Shown: positions 42,804 to 53,993 of the stretch, piece after piece | Layout: every line of letters starts with the position of its first letter | How positions within the stretch are numbered: position 1 is the stretch's first letter | DNA from: Shackletoniella antarctica | Lineage (GTDB): Bacteria > Cyanobacteriota > Cyanobacteriia > Phormidesmidales > Phormidesmidaceae | DNA: 62,351 nucleotides | Direction: 5' to 3' | Assembly: GCA_003241845.1 (NCBI GenBank) | Contig: QBMN01000002.1 | Span: forward strand, 1 to 62,351 | Program-made: the position numbers and the translations under genes | Notes under the pieces: model-generated | Database searches by the model: none | Seen by the model: the letters and a program-made list of their open reading frames with translations, nothing else | What the model was told of the DNA's origin: nothing

Positions 42804-43099
42804 AGGAAATAGGGGATCGGTTGCTACAAGTAACCATTCTGCCCTGGCTAGTCCATAAATCCACAAAGTCGCTACAAAACCTTGAGCTTTGTTGGGTGAA
42901 GCTGAGGTTTTAGACAATAAATAAGGATATTGGGACGTGCGTCTAAATAAGGTACCAGAAGCGTTGATCGCTGTAGGGTGCATTCGCGAAGCAATGCACC
43001 AATGGAAAAGATGGCAATTGGTACGTTATTTTCTTGCGCGTCCATAAGCCCTAACCCCTCCCCCGTCAGCGGCACCATATATCACCATTGACCAGATGC

Positions 43100-44875
43100 C
43101 TACTCATCCTCTTGGGCGGGCTGGGGACTCCAGTCTTTGATCGCCCAGGTGCTGGCATCCCAAGGGGTGAACTCAACGTTGACGAGGCGATCGCTGACCG
43201 CATTGGTCATCGCCCGATGCACCACCGGAATTACGGCCACATCCTGGGCCAGCAGTTCGTTCATTTGCTGAAACAGCTCGGCCCGAAGCGCTGGGTCGAG
43301 TTCCTGCTGGGCCTCGGCCCAGAGGCGATCGTACTCGGGGTTGCAGTAGCGAGCGTTGTTGGGCTCTTGCCACTGGTTGGCCTGGGAGGCGATTTTGGCA
43401 CAGGTCCACCAGCCCATGTAGGTGCCAGGGTCGGGGCTTTCGTTACCGATGGAGTAGATCTGCATATCGGCAAAGAAGTGGTTGAGGCTGCCGGTGTCCT
43501 CTGGGTCGCCCGAGAAAAACTCATCCATGCGCACCCGCGCAATTTGCACATCTACCCCCAGTTCTTTGAGGCTATCGCTGACGATCGCCTGGGTTTTTTG
43601 GCGCACCGGGCTAACCGCCGCCTGAAACAGCACCTCTAGGGCAACGCCGTCTTTTTCGCGCACACCGTCGCCGTTGGTGTCGACCCAGCCCGCTTCGTCG
43701 AGCAGGGCTTTGGCACGCTCCAGATCGTAGGCATAATCGTCGCCGGGGGTTTGGTAGATCTCAGGAGCTACCAGCAGGTGGGCGGTAGGTTTGCCCGTGG
43801 TGCCGTAGAGCTGTTCAACAATGGTGTCGCGATCAATCGCCAGGTTCACGGCCTGGCGCACCCGTAGGTCACTGAAGTAGGGGTGGGGAATTTGCGGACT
43901 AGAGCGTTCTCCCTCCTCGGTGCGGGCAAAAGGGTTGGCAAAATTGAGCATAATGCGCTCTACCTGGGAGCCAAACAGGGTAGTGATATGGCCACTGGCG
44001 TAGGTTTCCAGACCGCTGAGGGCCTCAGCTTCAATCTGAAGGTTGTGGGCAAAATCGGCGGTGCCGGTCTGCATCACCTCCCGCGCGGCGGCGTAGGGCG
44101 CAATGCCCCCGAGTAGCTCCACCCGCTGGAAGGCGGGCCGACCGCCCCAGTAGCTAGGGTTCGCCTCAAAAACCACCGTCCCTGACTCAAACCCGACGAC
44201 CTGGTAAGGGCCAGTGCCCACGGGCTGGAGGTTGGCTAGGGCATCGCGGGCGTCGGGGCCATTGAACTCTTCAAAAATATGCCGGGGCAAAATCAGGCCA
44301 GTTTGGCCGGTGAAGGGCACTGACCAAGCCGGAGTGGGGTTGGCAAAGGTGATTTTTACCGTGTACTCATCGAGCGCCTCCACGCTCTTTACCCCTTCGT
44401 AAAACTGGGCCGTAGCCGCGGCCACCACCGGATTGCGAATGAACTCAAAGGTAAACACCACATCGGCGGCGGTAAAGGGTTCGCCGTCGGCCCAGGTAAC
44501 ATCGGGCCGCAGAGTCCAGGTGACTGAGGTGCCATCTGCGGCCACACCGCCATTCTCTAAAGACGGAATTTCGTCCGCCAAAAATGCTACTAGCTCCCCG
44601 TCCTCGTTGTAGCTGGCCAGGGGTTCATAGACAATGCGAGCGGCTTCAAAATCTTGGTAGCCCGTGGCTAGGTGGGGGTTGAGGGTGAGGGCTGAGCGAC
44701 TGTAGCGCAGCCGCAGGATCTGAGGATCGCGCCCAGCCTGGGCATCAGCCTCGACGGTGGTGGTAGAGGTTGGCGGGGTAGATAGGTCGGTAGATTGGCT
44801 ACAGGTGACGGTAGCCGTCAACACTGCCCCAGCAGCAGCAGCCAAAAGTGCGGTACGAAGCCCTGATCTGATCAT
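43100..44875 (-). CDS. Peptide ABC transporter substrate-binding protein (SBP_bac_5)
   Basis: Lipoprotein-like signal; LRYSRSALTLNPHLATGYQDFEAARIVYEPLASYNEDGE; FSDLRVRQAVNLAIDRDTIV. Confidence 0.94.
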   Translation of the reverse strand: MIRSGLRTALLAAAAGAVLTATVTCSQSTDLSTPPTSTTTVEADAQAGRDPQILRLRYSRSALTLNPHLATGYQDFEAARIVYEPLASYNEDGELVAFLADEIPSLENGGVAADGTSVTWTLRPDVTWADGEPFTAADVVFTFEFIRNPVVAAATAQFYEGVKSVEALDEYTVKITFANPTPAWSVPFTGQTGLILPRHIFEEFNGPDARDALANLQPVGTGPYQVVGFESGTVVFEANPSYWGGRPAFQRVELLGGIAPYAAAREVMQTGTADFAHNLQIEAEALSGLETYASGHITTLFGSQVERIMLNFANPFARTEEGERSSPQIPHPYFSDLRVRQAVNLAIDRDTIVEQLYGTTGKPTAHLLVAPEIYQTPGDDYAYDLERAKALLDEAGWVDTNGDGVREKDGVALEVLFQAAVSPVRQKTQAIVSDSLKELGVDVQIARVRMDEFFSGDPEDTGSLNHFFADMQIYSIGNESPDPGTYMGWWTCAKIASQANQWQEPNNARYCNPEYDRLWAEAQQELDPALRAELFQQMNELLAQDVAVIPVVHRAMTNAVSDRLVNVEFTPWDASTWAIKDWSPQPAQEDE

Positions 44876-45049
44876 TGTTTGACGCCACTAAACCAAAAAC
44901 AACTGCACTGACAGATCGCCCACTACCCCGAACCCCATAGTAGACAATTTGCCTACTAGCGATACCGAACATCATCCCGGCCTTAGAAGAAACCCAGGAG
45001 TGAACCTAGAATTGAACCCATGGAGTTTGCGATCGGCCATCTAGGCGAT

Positions 45050-45121
45050 GCCAAGTCCCAGCTTGGGATCTATAGTTTTCCCACGGGCAGAACTCCACTG
45101 CTGGATTTGGATTTGGTCTAT
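45050..45121 (+). repeat. Dispersed palindromic repeat, copy 5
   Basis: GCCAAGTCCCAGCTTGGGATCTATAGTTTTCCCACGGGCAGAACTCCACTGCTGGATTTGGATTTGGTCTA. Confidence 0.8.
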
Positions 45122-45367
45122 ATGTTTATCAAAGGTAGAACTTAGGTTCCCGGATGTTTTCGCCGCAGAATTTTTGACAGGAAAGAAAAGCTGAACCGCA
45201 CAAAACCAGCATATTGCGGTTAATGCGGTTAAATAGACAGTAATAAAGGTGAATAAATTGGCAGAGTTAGGTACTCTTAGGGGTCAATAGCCCTGCTGCG
45301 ACTGAGTACAGCCCTGCTGCGACTGGATATTGAGTGTGAGACCACGCGACCAGGATCAGGCGACATT

Positions 45368-46813
45368 ATGACTGACACTACGGCTTCGAGCGTTCCCCCA
45401 GAGCACAACGACAATAGGTCTTTGCATCAATCTGGGGAGCCTTGCCCTCAGCCCCCAGCCCAGAGCGACTCAGGTTGGGAAAGCGTAGCGCTTCCGGGCC
45501 AGCTGCCTCCAGCGGCTATCTCTGAGCCAGCCGCCGAGTCATTATCCCTGGCAGACGCATCGCGGTTGTCAGATATCAGCTCAGATGTGATTTTAGAGGT
45601 CAGCAGTGACGCAGAACTGCCAGAACCGGCCCCGGAAGATCTAGTCCAGCTGATTCAAGACCTCAACCAGTGCAACGACGCACTGCTGCTGCGGGTGACA
45701 GAGCTAGAGGAAGCCCTAGAGCGATCGCAGATTGCCCTTCAGTCTGAAATCGAGCGCACCCAGGCTAGTGCCGTTGGTCTGCTAGTCAATGGTCTGCCAG
45801 GCAATGGTGTGCCAGGCCCGGTGCAGCAGCAAATTGCCCAGCTGCTTAGCGAGCTAGATATTGCCAACGACGGGCTGCGCCGCACCACCATTCACAATGA
45901 AACCTTGCAGACCGACCTAGATGTCAACCGGCAGCGGGTGGCCCAGCTAGAGCGGGAATGTACCCTGTTGCAGCAGCGCTTTAGCGAAAAAAGCACCGCC
46001 CTGCAGCAGGCCGAAGCAACCTGTCTCGACCTCAAGGCGCGACTGCACCGCCAGCAGCGCTATACCCTCCAGTTCAAGGCAGCGCTGGAGAAATGTCTGA
46101 ATATGGCCCCTGGTGCCGGGGCGGCTAGTAGTACTTCTGGTACTACTCCTGGGGTATTGCAGGGGCAGCTGCTGTCGCCGCCGCCCCTGGGTGAGGATGC
46201 CGGTCAGCCCGTGGCAATGCTGCGATCGCAGCAGATTCAGCCCTGGTCAGGGGGGCAGGCTTCGCTGGTCAACAACCCCAGCCTGACCCAGCTGCTGCGG
46301 GGGCTGCGGGGGGCAGGGCCAGCCGCAGCCCAGCCAGTGCCGCCGCCGACTCCCGATCCGGTGGCCGAGTTGCCGACGGCGGCAGAGGCGCAGCCCACTT
46401 TCATTAGCCCAAGCCCCACCCCAGAGCCATCTTCCCCCGACCCTTGGCTAGAGGAAAACCCAGCTCCGGTAGCCCCAGCAACAATCTTTACCGAGCCTTC
46501 GCCCTGGGGAGAGCCGATTGCTGTGGTGCCACCCGCTCCGGCAGCACCGGTTGCGCCTGCGGCACCCGTTACCCCGGCAGCAAAGGCAGAGGTTCCTACG
46601 CCAGCGGCGCCGATAGCGGCAACGCCTGTTCAGCAGCCGGCTGCCGCAATCGCTCGGCCCGCCAAGGCTGAGGCCGCCCTGCTCTCCTATGTGATGACAA
46701 ACGCCAAGGCGTCGCCATCGCCTCTGGTTTACCCGCTGCGATCGCAGAAAAAGATCTCCTCTATTGCCGCCGTTGAGCTACCCAGCTTTGGCCGCAACAT
46801 CCGCCGCCGATAA
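45368..46813 (+). CDS. Hypothetical protein: acidic N-terminus, central coiled coil, Pro/Ala-rich C-terminal linker
   Basis: Single long ORF; LIQDLNQCNDALLLRVTELEEALERSQIALQSEIERTQ coiled-coil region. Confidence 0.8.
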   Translation: MTDTTASSVPPEHNDNRSLHQSGEPCPQPPAQSDSGWESVALPGQLPPAAISEPAAESLSLADASRLSDISSDVILEVSSDAELPEPAPEDLVQLIQDLNQCNDALLLRVTELEEALERSQIALQSEIERTQASAVGLLVNGLPGNGVPGPVQQQIAQLLSELDIANDGLRRTTIHNETLQTDLDVNRQRVAQLERECTLLQQRFSEKSTALQQAEATCLDLKARLHRQQRYTLQFKAALEKCLNMAPGAGAASSTSGTTPGVLQGQLLSPPPLGEDAGQPVAMLRSQQIQPWSGGQASLVNNPSLTQLLRGLRGAGPAAAQPVPPPTPDPVAELPTAAEAQPTFISPSPTPEPSSPDPWLEENPAPVAPATIFTEPSPWGEPIAVVPPAPAAPVAPAAPVTPAAKAEVPTPAAPIAATPVQQPAAAIARPAKAEAALLSYVMTNAKASPSPLVYPLRSQKKISSIAAVELPSFGRNIRRR

Positions 46814-46844
46814 AGCTGCCATTGATTATGGTCTAATAACTCAC

Positions 46845-46896
46845 CTATAAAACGGCCCGATGACTAGGTTTTTCTGGTCATCGGGCTGTTTTATAG
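46845..46896. terminator. Bidirectional intrinsic terminator between convergent 45368 ORF and hetR
   Basis: CTATAAAACGGCCCGATGAC...GTCATCGGGCTGTTTTATAG. Confidence 0.93.
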
Positions 46897-46929
46897 GGCT
46901 GGCCAGTTGGCTAATGGCTGGAGCCATGG

Positions 46930-47883
<954 letters not shown>

Positions 47884-48371
47884 TCATAACGACAGGCAGT
47901 GGCGCAACCCCCGTTGTTAAGGGCGCGAAACCGCTGAAAATCACCAGAAATAGCAGATATAGAAGATAAATTTAATTGCTTTTAAAAAGTATGCGCTACG
48001 GCAGCACAAAATAAATATGGTTGCTTGATAAAGCTTTGGTGGTGGCTTCGCAGTCTAGTTGATTAGACCCCCGACGGACCAACCCCATGGACAACATGAC
48101 AGCCTGATGAAGAGTGGTCTAGCTAAATATCTATCCGGGGTGTCACCGCGACTGGCCCAACGGGCCGAGTTTGCGCTCCTAGATAGAGATATCTTTTAGA
48201 TGGAATGCTCTAAGCTTGACTCAAAACTTGCCAACTTCTCAAGCACCTTTGCCGTTTTTAGACCAGGGATCTGAGTCTGGGCAAAAGCTGGGCTTGAATG
48301 ATCCGTTGACAGCATGCTTAAACGGCTAAGGTTGCCGTCACTCTCAAGCAGTTGTTGGCCACCCAAAGACA

Positions 48372-48683
48372 TCAGGTGGTGCGGGGTTCGGTGATTCTAC
48401 CGCTGCCCCGGTAGGCCACTGGGGCGTGCGAGCTTGAGCGTTTGACAGGGGCATCGGGGTCAACTCGACCGCTGCCGCGAAAGCTGAGCCAGTCTGAGAT
48501 CGCAGGTGCCCGGCTAAAACGCCCGCTGCCGCGATCGTCTTCAGAGCGTACGGTAACCCGCAGGGCAGCCTCAGCACTAGTCTGGAGCGTAGACAGCCCC
48601 AGGGGGGCGGCGGTCACAACCAGGCCCAGGCTAGCGGCGCAGGCCAGACGAGTCATCAAAGAACAAGGATAGGAAGGATGCAT
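48372..48683 (-). CDS. patX: PatX-like secreted RGSGR peptide precursor with three RGSGR motifs
   Basis: MTRLACAASLGLVVTAAPLG signal-like N-terminus; RGSGR at 48519-48533, 48465-48479 and 48396-48410; same strand upstream of hetR. Confidence 0.88.
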   Translation of the reverse strand: MHPSYPCSLMTRLACAASLGLVVTAAPLGLSTLQTSAEAALRVTVRSEDDRGSGRFSRAPAISDWLSFRGSGRVDPDAPVKRSSSHAPVAYRGSGRITEPRTT

Positions 48684-48960
48684 AGGACGTGGCCTTATTA
48701 GCGCTTCTAGTCCTAGTTACAAAGCTGACCGACCTCAGTCAGGAAAATCTTTATACGTAAATCTGCGGATTTCTTAATTTCAGTAGCTCTCGGCACGATT
48801 CTCTAGCCCCTGAGTCTAGGGGCTAGAGATGTCTAAGGCAGCCGTGCTGGGGCATTTGGGTGTCTGTCTCAGCATTTGGGGACAGCGATGGGACAAAGAA
48901 ATCCCTAATCAATACACCGCTTTCGTTAGATGTAGATGCCCCCGCCGGAGAGGCTGCCCC

Positions 48961-49025
48961 TCATCCAAGTCCAGAAGTGGAGGTTTGCCTGGGGAAGACC
49001 ACAGATCCCAAATCTAGACTTGAGG
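48961..49025 (-). repeat. Dispersed palindromic repeat, copy 6 (inverted orientation)
   Basis: TCATCCAAGTCCAGAAGTGGAGGTTTGCCTGGGGAAGACCACAGATCCCAAATCTAGACTTGAGG. Confidence 0.8.
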
Positions 49026-49308
49026 ATGGCGCTGAAGTTAGCACTTCTAGATATGGCGATGGCAATGGCGCTTAAGACACCAGCCCCGGTCACTGGCGAA
49101 ACTGGGGCAGCGCCATGGCGTATAGCCATGTCCTAACGGTTTTGGCGATGGCTATAAAAGCAGCTGACGGTGCAGAAAAAACCTGGATCGCAATGGCCAG
49201 AACCGTCTAAACGATCTAATCTATGGGGAAGTCATTATGTCCAGGCTAACAGCGCTTTCTCCTTGCCGATGGGGTGGGCCTACAGCCGATGTTCGTTGAG
49301 GTGTAGCC

Positions 49309-50487
49309 GTGCCCCCATTAGCCCTGGCCAATCGTGTAACCTGTGTAACCCCCTCCATTACTCTGGCGATGACGGCCCGAGCTAAGGCGATGAAGGCCGA
49401 CGGGCTGCCGGTGTGCAGCTTTAGCGCCGGAGAACCCGATTTTGATACCCCCGACCACATTAGGGCGGCGGCCAAAACCGCCCTCGATCAGGGTAAAACC
49501 CGCTACGGCCCAGCGGCGGGAGAGCCAGCCCTGCGCCAGGCGATCGCCCACAAGCTACAGAACGACAACGCCCTCTGCTACGGCCCCGAGAATGTGATCG
49601 TCACCAACGGCGGCAAGCATTCGCTCTACGGCCTGATGATGGCCCTGATCGAGCCTGGGGATGAGGTGATTATTCCGGCCCCCTACTGGCTGAGCTACCC
49701 GGAGATGGTAAAGCTGGCGGGGGGAACCCCGGTGATTGTGCCCACCACCGCCGAGCAAAACTACCGCATTATCCCCGAGCAGCTGCGTCAGGCGATTACG
49801 CCTAAAACCAAGCTGTTTATTCTCAATACCCCGTCTAACCCCACGGGGATGGTGTACTCTCCGGCGGAGATTGCGGCCCTGGCAGCGGTGGTGGTGGAGG
49901 CCGATATCTGGGTGGTATCGGACGAAATCTACGAAAAAATTCTCTACGACGGGGCCACCCACCTGAGCATTGGGGCGGTGTCGCCCGAGGCCTTTGAGCG
50001 CACGATTATTAGCAACGGGTTTGCCAAGGGCTACTCGATGACCGGCTGGCGGGTGGGCTACTTGGCGGGGCCAGCGGAGCTGATCAAGGCGGTGGCTACC
50101 ATCCAGGGTCACAGCACGTCTAATGTGTGTACCTTTGCCCAGTACGGAGCGATCGCCGCCCTCGAAGGCCCCCAAGACTGCATTGCGATCATGGGCCGCG
50201 CCTTTGCCGAGCGGCGCGATGCCATTATTAAGCGCTGTCGTGCCATCAACGGCCTCAGCTGCGGTGAGCCGGAAGGAGCCTTTTATCTCTACATTGACAT
50301 CAGCAGTCTGGGCCTACCCTCCCTCGATTTCTGTAATCAACTGCTCGATGAAAAGTATGTGGCGGCCATTCCAGGGATCGCGTTTGGGGCTGAGGGCACC
50401 CTGCGGATCTCCTACGCCACCGATATGGACACGATTTTAGAGGGTATGGATCGGCTGGATGCCTTTGTGGCAGATCGTTTGGGCTAG
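49309..50487 (+). CDS. Pyridoxal phosphate-dependent aminotransferase (aspartate aminotransferase-like)
   Basis: [64 protein letters not shown] (PLP Lys). Confidence 0.95.
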   Translation: MPPLALANRVTCVTPSITLAMTARAKAMKADGLPVCSFSAGEPDFDTPDHIRAAAKTALDQGKTRYGPAAGEPALRQAIAHKLQNDNALCYGPENVIVTNGGKHSLYGLMMALIEPGDEVIIPAPYWLSYPEMVKLAGGTPVIVPTTAEQNYRIIPEQLRQAITPKTKLFILNTPSNPTGMVYSPAEIAALAAVVVEADIWVVSDEIYEKILYDGATHLSIGAVSPEAFERTIISNGFAKGYSMTGWRVGYLAGPAELIKAVATIQGHSTSNVCTFAQYGAIAALEGPQDCIAIMGRAFAERRDAIIKRCRAINGLSCGEPEGAFYLYIDISSLGLPSLDFCNQLLDEKYVAAIPGIAFGAEGTLRISYATDMDTILEGMDRLDAFVADRLG

Positions 50488-50586
50488 CGATCAGCGCTCC
50501 TCGATCATTTCGTTACGTGTAGTGTCGATTGCTGAGTTTAGGGTTCAAATAGGAATACTAATAGGGCAGTTGGTAGTGCATGATAC

Positions 50587-53500
50587 ATGAAACGTCGTTT
50601 TCCTAGATTGCCAACCCGTGGTAACTTTAGTCGCCTACCGCTGCGGCGGCTGATTGTGGTGCCCTTTGTACTGCAAGTGTCGGTGGCGGTGGGGCTGACG
50701 GGATGGCTGTCGCTGAGCCAGGGACAGCAAGCGGTGAACCAGGTGGCCAGCGAGTTGCGAAACTCGGTCTCGCACCACATTGAGCACAAGCTGGAAAACT
50801 TTTTAGCCACCTCCCACCTGGTGAACCAGCTTAGCTATGATGCCATGGCGCTGGGCCAGCTAGACCCAAACGATTCTGAGGCGCTGTTTCGCCACTTTAT
50901 GCAGCAGTCTCAAACTTTTGGCAACATAGACTCAATCTTTTTTGGTCAGGCCAATGGCGAGTTTGTCGGCCATACGACAATGGGGCAGCGGGGCCATCGG
51001 CTGATGCGGGGCGGCCCGTCTCAGGGCAACTTCATTCAGTTTTCGGACGTGGATATGGCCACTGGCCAGCCTACCCAAGTAATCAACTCTACCCCCAATT
51101 GGGATACACTGACCCGGCCCTGGTATCGAGCAGCGGTGCAGGCTAAGGGGCCAGTGTGGAGCACAATTTTTCCTTACCACGCCTACCCGGTGCTGGCGAT
51201 CTCGTCATCTAGGCCGGTGTACGACGACAGTGGCAAATTGATTGGGGTGCTGGGCAATAATTTCTTTCTGACCCACGTCAGTAGATTTTTGCAGGAGGTG
51301 CACATTAGTGAGCATGGGCAGGCGTTCATCATTGAGCGATCGGGCCTGCTGGTGGCCACCTCCAACGGTACAGATGCCTACAAGATCGTAGACGGGCAGC
51401 CCCAGCAGACCTACTCGGTCACCAGCCCTGACCCGCTGATCCGCGCCAGCGCCCAGCTGTTGCTCAACCAGTCGGGGGGCGACTGGGGCCGAATTCATCC
51501 CCAGCAGGCGGAGTTTAAGCTGGGGGGCGATCGCCAGTTTATGCAGGTGGCCAACCTTAACGATGGCGATGGTCTCGACTGGCTGATTGTGGTGGTCATG
51601 CCCGAGAGCGACTTTATGGCCCAGATTGAGGCTAGCCGCCGCAACACCATTATTTTGTGTGCTCTGGCCCTGGCCGGGGCGATCGCCTCTGGCCTCTACA
51701 CCAGCCGCTGGATCACCCGGCCCCTGAGCGCCTTTAGCTCGGCCTCGCGGGCGATCGCCGACGGCGACCTCAACCAAAAAATTGGCCCCACCGGTCTGCA
51801 AGAGCTTGAGGAGCTAGCCCAGATCTTTAACCGTATGGCGGCGCGACTAGAGGCATCCTTTGACGACTTACAGCGGTCTAAGGACGAGGTAGAGCGCGCC
51901 AATGCCGAAATTCAACATCAGGCGGCTCTGTTTCGCCTGATGGCCGAAAACATGAGCGACTTAGTCTGTCTCCATGCCCTAGACGGCACCTACCTCTACG
52001 TCAGCCCCTCCGCAGAGTGGCTGCTGGGCTACACCCCAGAGGCCCTGATTGGGCTACACCCCTGTAGCCTGGTGCACCCCGATGATATCGCCCAATGCAA
52101 CCAGTATCTGCACCCGCCGGCTGGGGGCACCGCTCTAGCCCTAAAGCCGGTGATCTGCCGCATGCGCCACCGCCGGGGCTATGACATCTGGCTAGAGACC
52201 TTTACTCGCCCGATTGTCGATGCTGCTGGCGCAGTGGTGCAGCTGCAAACCGCCTCTCGCGATGTCACCGACCAGGTGAGAATGCGTCGTCATCTGGAGC
52301 ATGACGCCTGCCACGACAGCCTGACTGGCCTACCCAACCGCAAGCAGCTACAAGAGCGACTAGAGGCTGCTCTCACCCAGGCTCGCCAGCAGAGCAGCTA
52401 CTGCTTTGCCCTGCTGTTTTTAGATATTGACCACTTTAAGATCGTTAACGACAGCCTCGGTCACCTGATCGGCGATGAGCTGCTGATGGAGGTGGCCAGT
52501 CGGCTCAAGAGCGTGCTGCGCCCGGCAGACCTGGCAGTGCGCCTGGGGGGCGATGAGTTTGTGGTGCTGCTAGCAGGCATTGGCCATTTTGAGGTGGCCC
52601 AGGCCATGGCTGAGCGCATTTTAGAGGCCCTGCGCCAGCCTTTTCAGCTCAGCAGCCACCAGATGTTTGCCACCGTGAGTTTGGGGCTGGTCATGGGCGA
52701 TGCCCACTACCAGACGGCCTCAGAGCTAATTCGCGATGCCGATACGGCCATGTACCGGGCAAAGGCAAAGGGGCGCGATGGCTACGAGGTATTTGACATC
52801 GCCATGCACGATCGCGCGATCGCCCGCCTCACCCTCGAAACCGAGCTGCGCCGCGCCCTGCTGCATCACCCTGACGAGTTTGTGCTCTACTACCAGCCTA
52901 TTGTTAATCTGCAAACGGGCGCGGTCAAAGGGTTTGAAGCTCTGGTGCGATGGCAACATCCCCAGCGAGGCATCGTCATGCCTGGCGACTTTATTTCGGT
53001 GGCTGAAGAGACCGGGCTGATTGCGCCCCTGAGCTACTGGCTTTTAGAGCTGGCCTGTCGCCAAATGGCCACCTGGCAGGCCACCTATCCCCAAGCGCAG
53101 GAGTTAACGGTCAGCGTAAATCTATCGGCGCTACAGCTGCACAACATCGAGCTGCCACAGCGAGTAGACCAAATCCTGAGCAAAACCGGGCTTTTGCCCA
53201 GCAGTCTAGTGCTTGAAATTACCGAAAGCATGCTGATCGACAACATTGACGACACCATTATGGTGCTCAACGGCCTGCGTCAGCGGCGTATTTCCCTCAG
53301 CATCGACGACTTTGGTACGGGCTATTCGTCGCTGAGCTACCTATATCGTTTTCCGGTCAACAACCTCAAGATTGATCAATCCTTTGTCAGCCAGATGGCC
53401 ACTAGCCCCAGCCATGAAAAAATTGTGCACACCATTATCAACCTGGGGCGGCAGCTGGGCTTTAGTGCGATCGCCGAAGGCATCGAAACCCCCCAGCAGG

Positions 53501-53631
53501 TCAACACGCTCAAGCGCCTCGGCTGCGACCTAGGCCAGGGCTACTGGTTTGGCAAACCCCGCCCAGCGGCCGAGGTGTCCACCTGGCTCAGTCAATCTAG
53601 CGCCCACTATCGGCCCCACGCGGTGAGCTAA
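50587..53631 (+). CDS. Sensor diguanylate cyclase/phosphodiesterase: Cache-like periplasmic domain, HAMP, PAS, GGDEF, EAL
   Basis: RLGGDEFVVLL; YQPIVNLQTGAVKGFEALVRWQHP; SIDDFGTGYSSLSYL; two TM segments and HAMP. Confidence 0.95.
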   Translation: MKRRFPRLPTRGNFSRLPLRRLIVVPFVLQVSVAVGLTGWLSLSQGQQAVNQVASELRNSVSHHIEHKLENFLATSHLVNQLSYDAMALGQLDPNDSEALFRHFMQQSQTFGNIDSIFFGQANGEFVGHTTMGQRGHRLMRGGPSQGNFIQFSDVDMATGQPTQVINSTPNWDTLTRPWYRAAVQAKGPVWSTIFPYHAYPVLAISSSRPVYDDSGKLIGVLGNNFFLTHVSRFLQEVHISEHGQAFIIERSGLLVATSNGTDAYKIVDGQPQQTYSVTSPDPLIRASAQLLLNQSGGDWGRIHPQQAEFKLGGDRQFMQVANLNDGDGLDWLIVVVMPESDFMAQIEASRRNTIILCALALAGAIASGLYTSRWITRPLSAFSSASRAIADGDLNQKIGPTGLQELEELAQIFNRMAARLEASFDDLQRSKDEVERANAEIQHQAALFRLMAENMSDLVCLHALDGTYLYVSPSAEWLLGYTPEALIGLHPCSLVHPDDIAQCNQYLHPPAGGTALALKPVICRMRHRRGYDIWLETFTRPIVDAAGAVVQLQTASRDVTDQVRMRRHLEHDACHDSLTGLPNRKQLQERLEAALTQARQQSSYCFALLFLDIDHFKIVNDSLGHLIGDELLMEVASRLKSVLRPADLAVRLGGDEFVVLLAGIGHFEVAQAMAERILEALRQPFQLSSHQMFATVSLGLVMGDAHYQTASELIRDADTAMYRAKAKGRDGYEVFDIAMHDRAIARLTLETELRRALLHHPDEFVLYYQPIVNLQTGAVKGFEALVRWQHPQRGIVMPGDFISVAEETGLIAPLSYWLLELACRQMATWQATYPQAQELTVSVNLSALQLHNIELPQRVDQILSKTGLLPSSLVLEITESMLIDNIDDTIMVLNGLRQRRISLSIDDFGTGYSSLSYLYRFPVNNLKIDQSFVSQMATSPSHEKIVHTIINLGRQLGFSAIAEGIETPQQVNTLKRLGCDLGQGYWFGKPRPAAEVSTWLSQSSAHYRPHAVS

Positions 53632-53929
53632 GCCGCCGATCTACCCACCGTTTCGCTTTATAGATCGCCTCAGACCGACTAAAAACTCCCGGTACCGCCA
53701 CGGCACAGCCGGTATCGTGGGTGGCCCACACCGCATAGAGGGGCACTCCACTCTCGGTGCTCTGGTCAAGCTCAAGGCGAAAGCCTCGGTATTGAAACGA
53801 CAGCACTACGTGGGGGTAGTCTGGGTCGGCAAACAGCATAGGGCGGTTTCGGAGTAGAGATGGGGTGGGCCTGAGACCATTATCGAGACCACGTATAGCG
53901 ATCGCCATACGATTCTCTCCTAAACCCAA
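53597..53929 (-). CDS. Hypothetical protein (convergent overlap with 50587-53631)
   Basis: Coherent ORF HVVLSFQYRGFRLELDQSTESGVPLYAVWATHDTGCAVAVPGVFSRSEAIYKAKRWVDRRL. Confidence 0.65.
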   Translation of the reverse strand: MGLGENRMAIAIRGLDNGLRPTPSLLRNRPMLFADPDYPHVVLSFQYRGFRLELDQSTESGVPLYAVWATHDTGCAVAVPGVFSRSEAIYKAKRWVDRRLSSPRGADSGR

Positions 53930-53993
53930 AAAAAGGGTGGGCTACGGCCCGCCCCTATGAGTCACGGAGTCTGTCTGCGCTGTTGCGGTTAGG

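Noticed and set aside
48344-48577. 77-aa ORF overlapping patX in another frame
   Set aside because: No motifs; the overlapping frame carries signal peptide and three RGSGR, so this is shadow coding.
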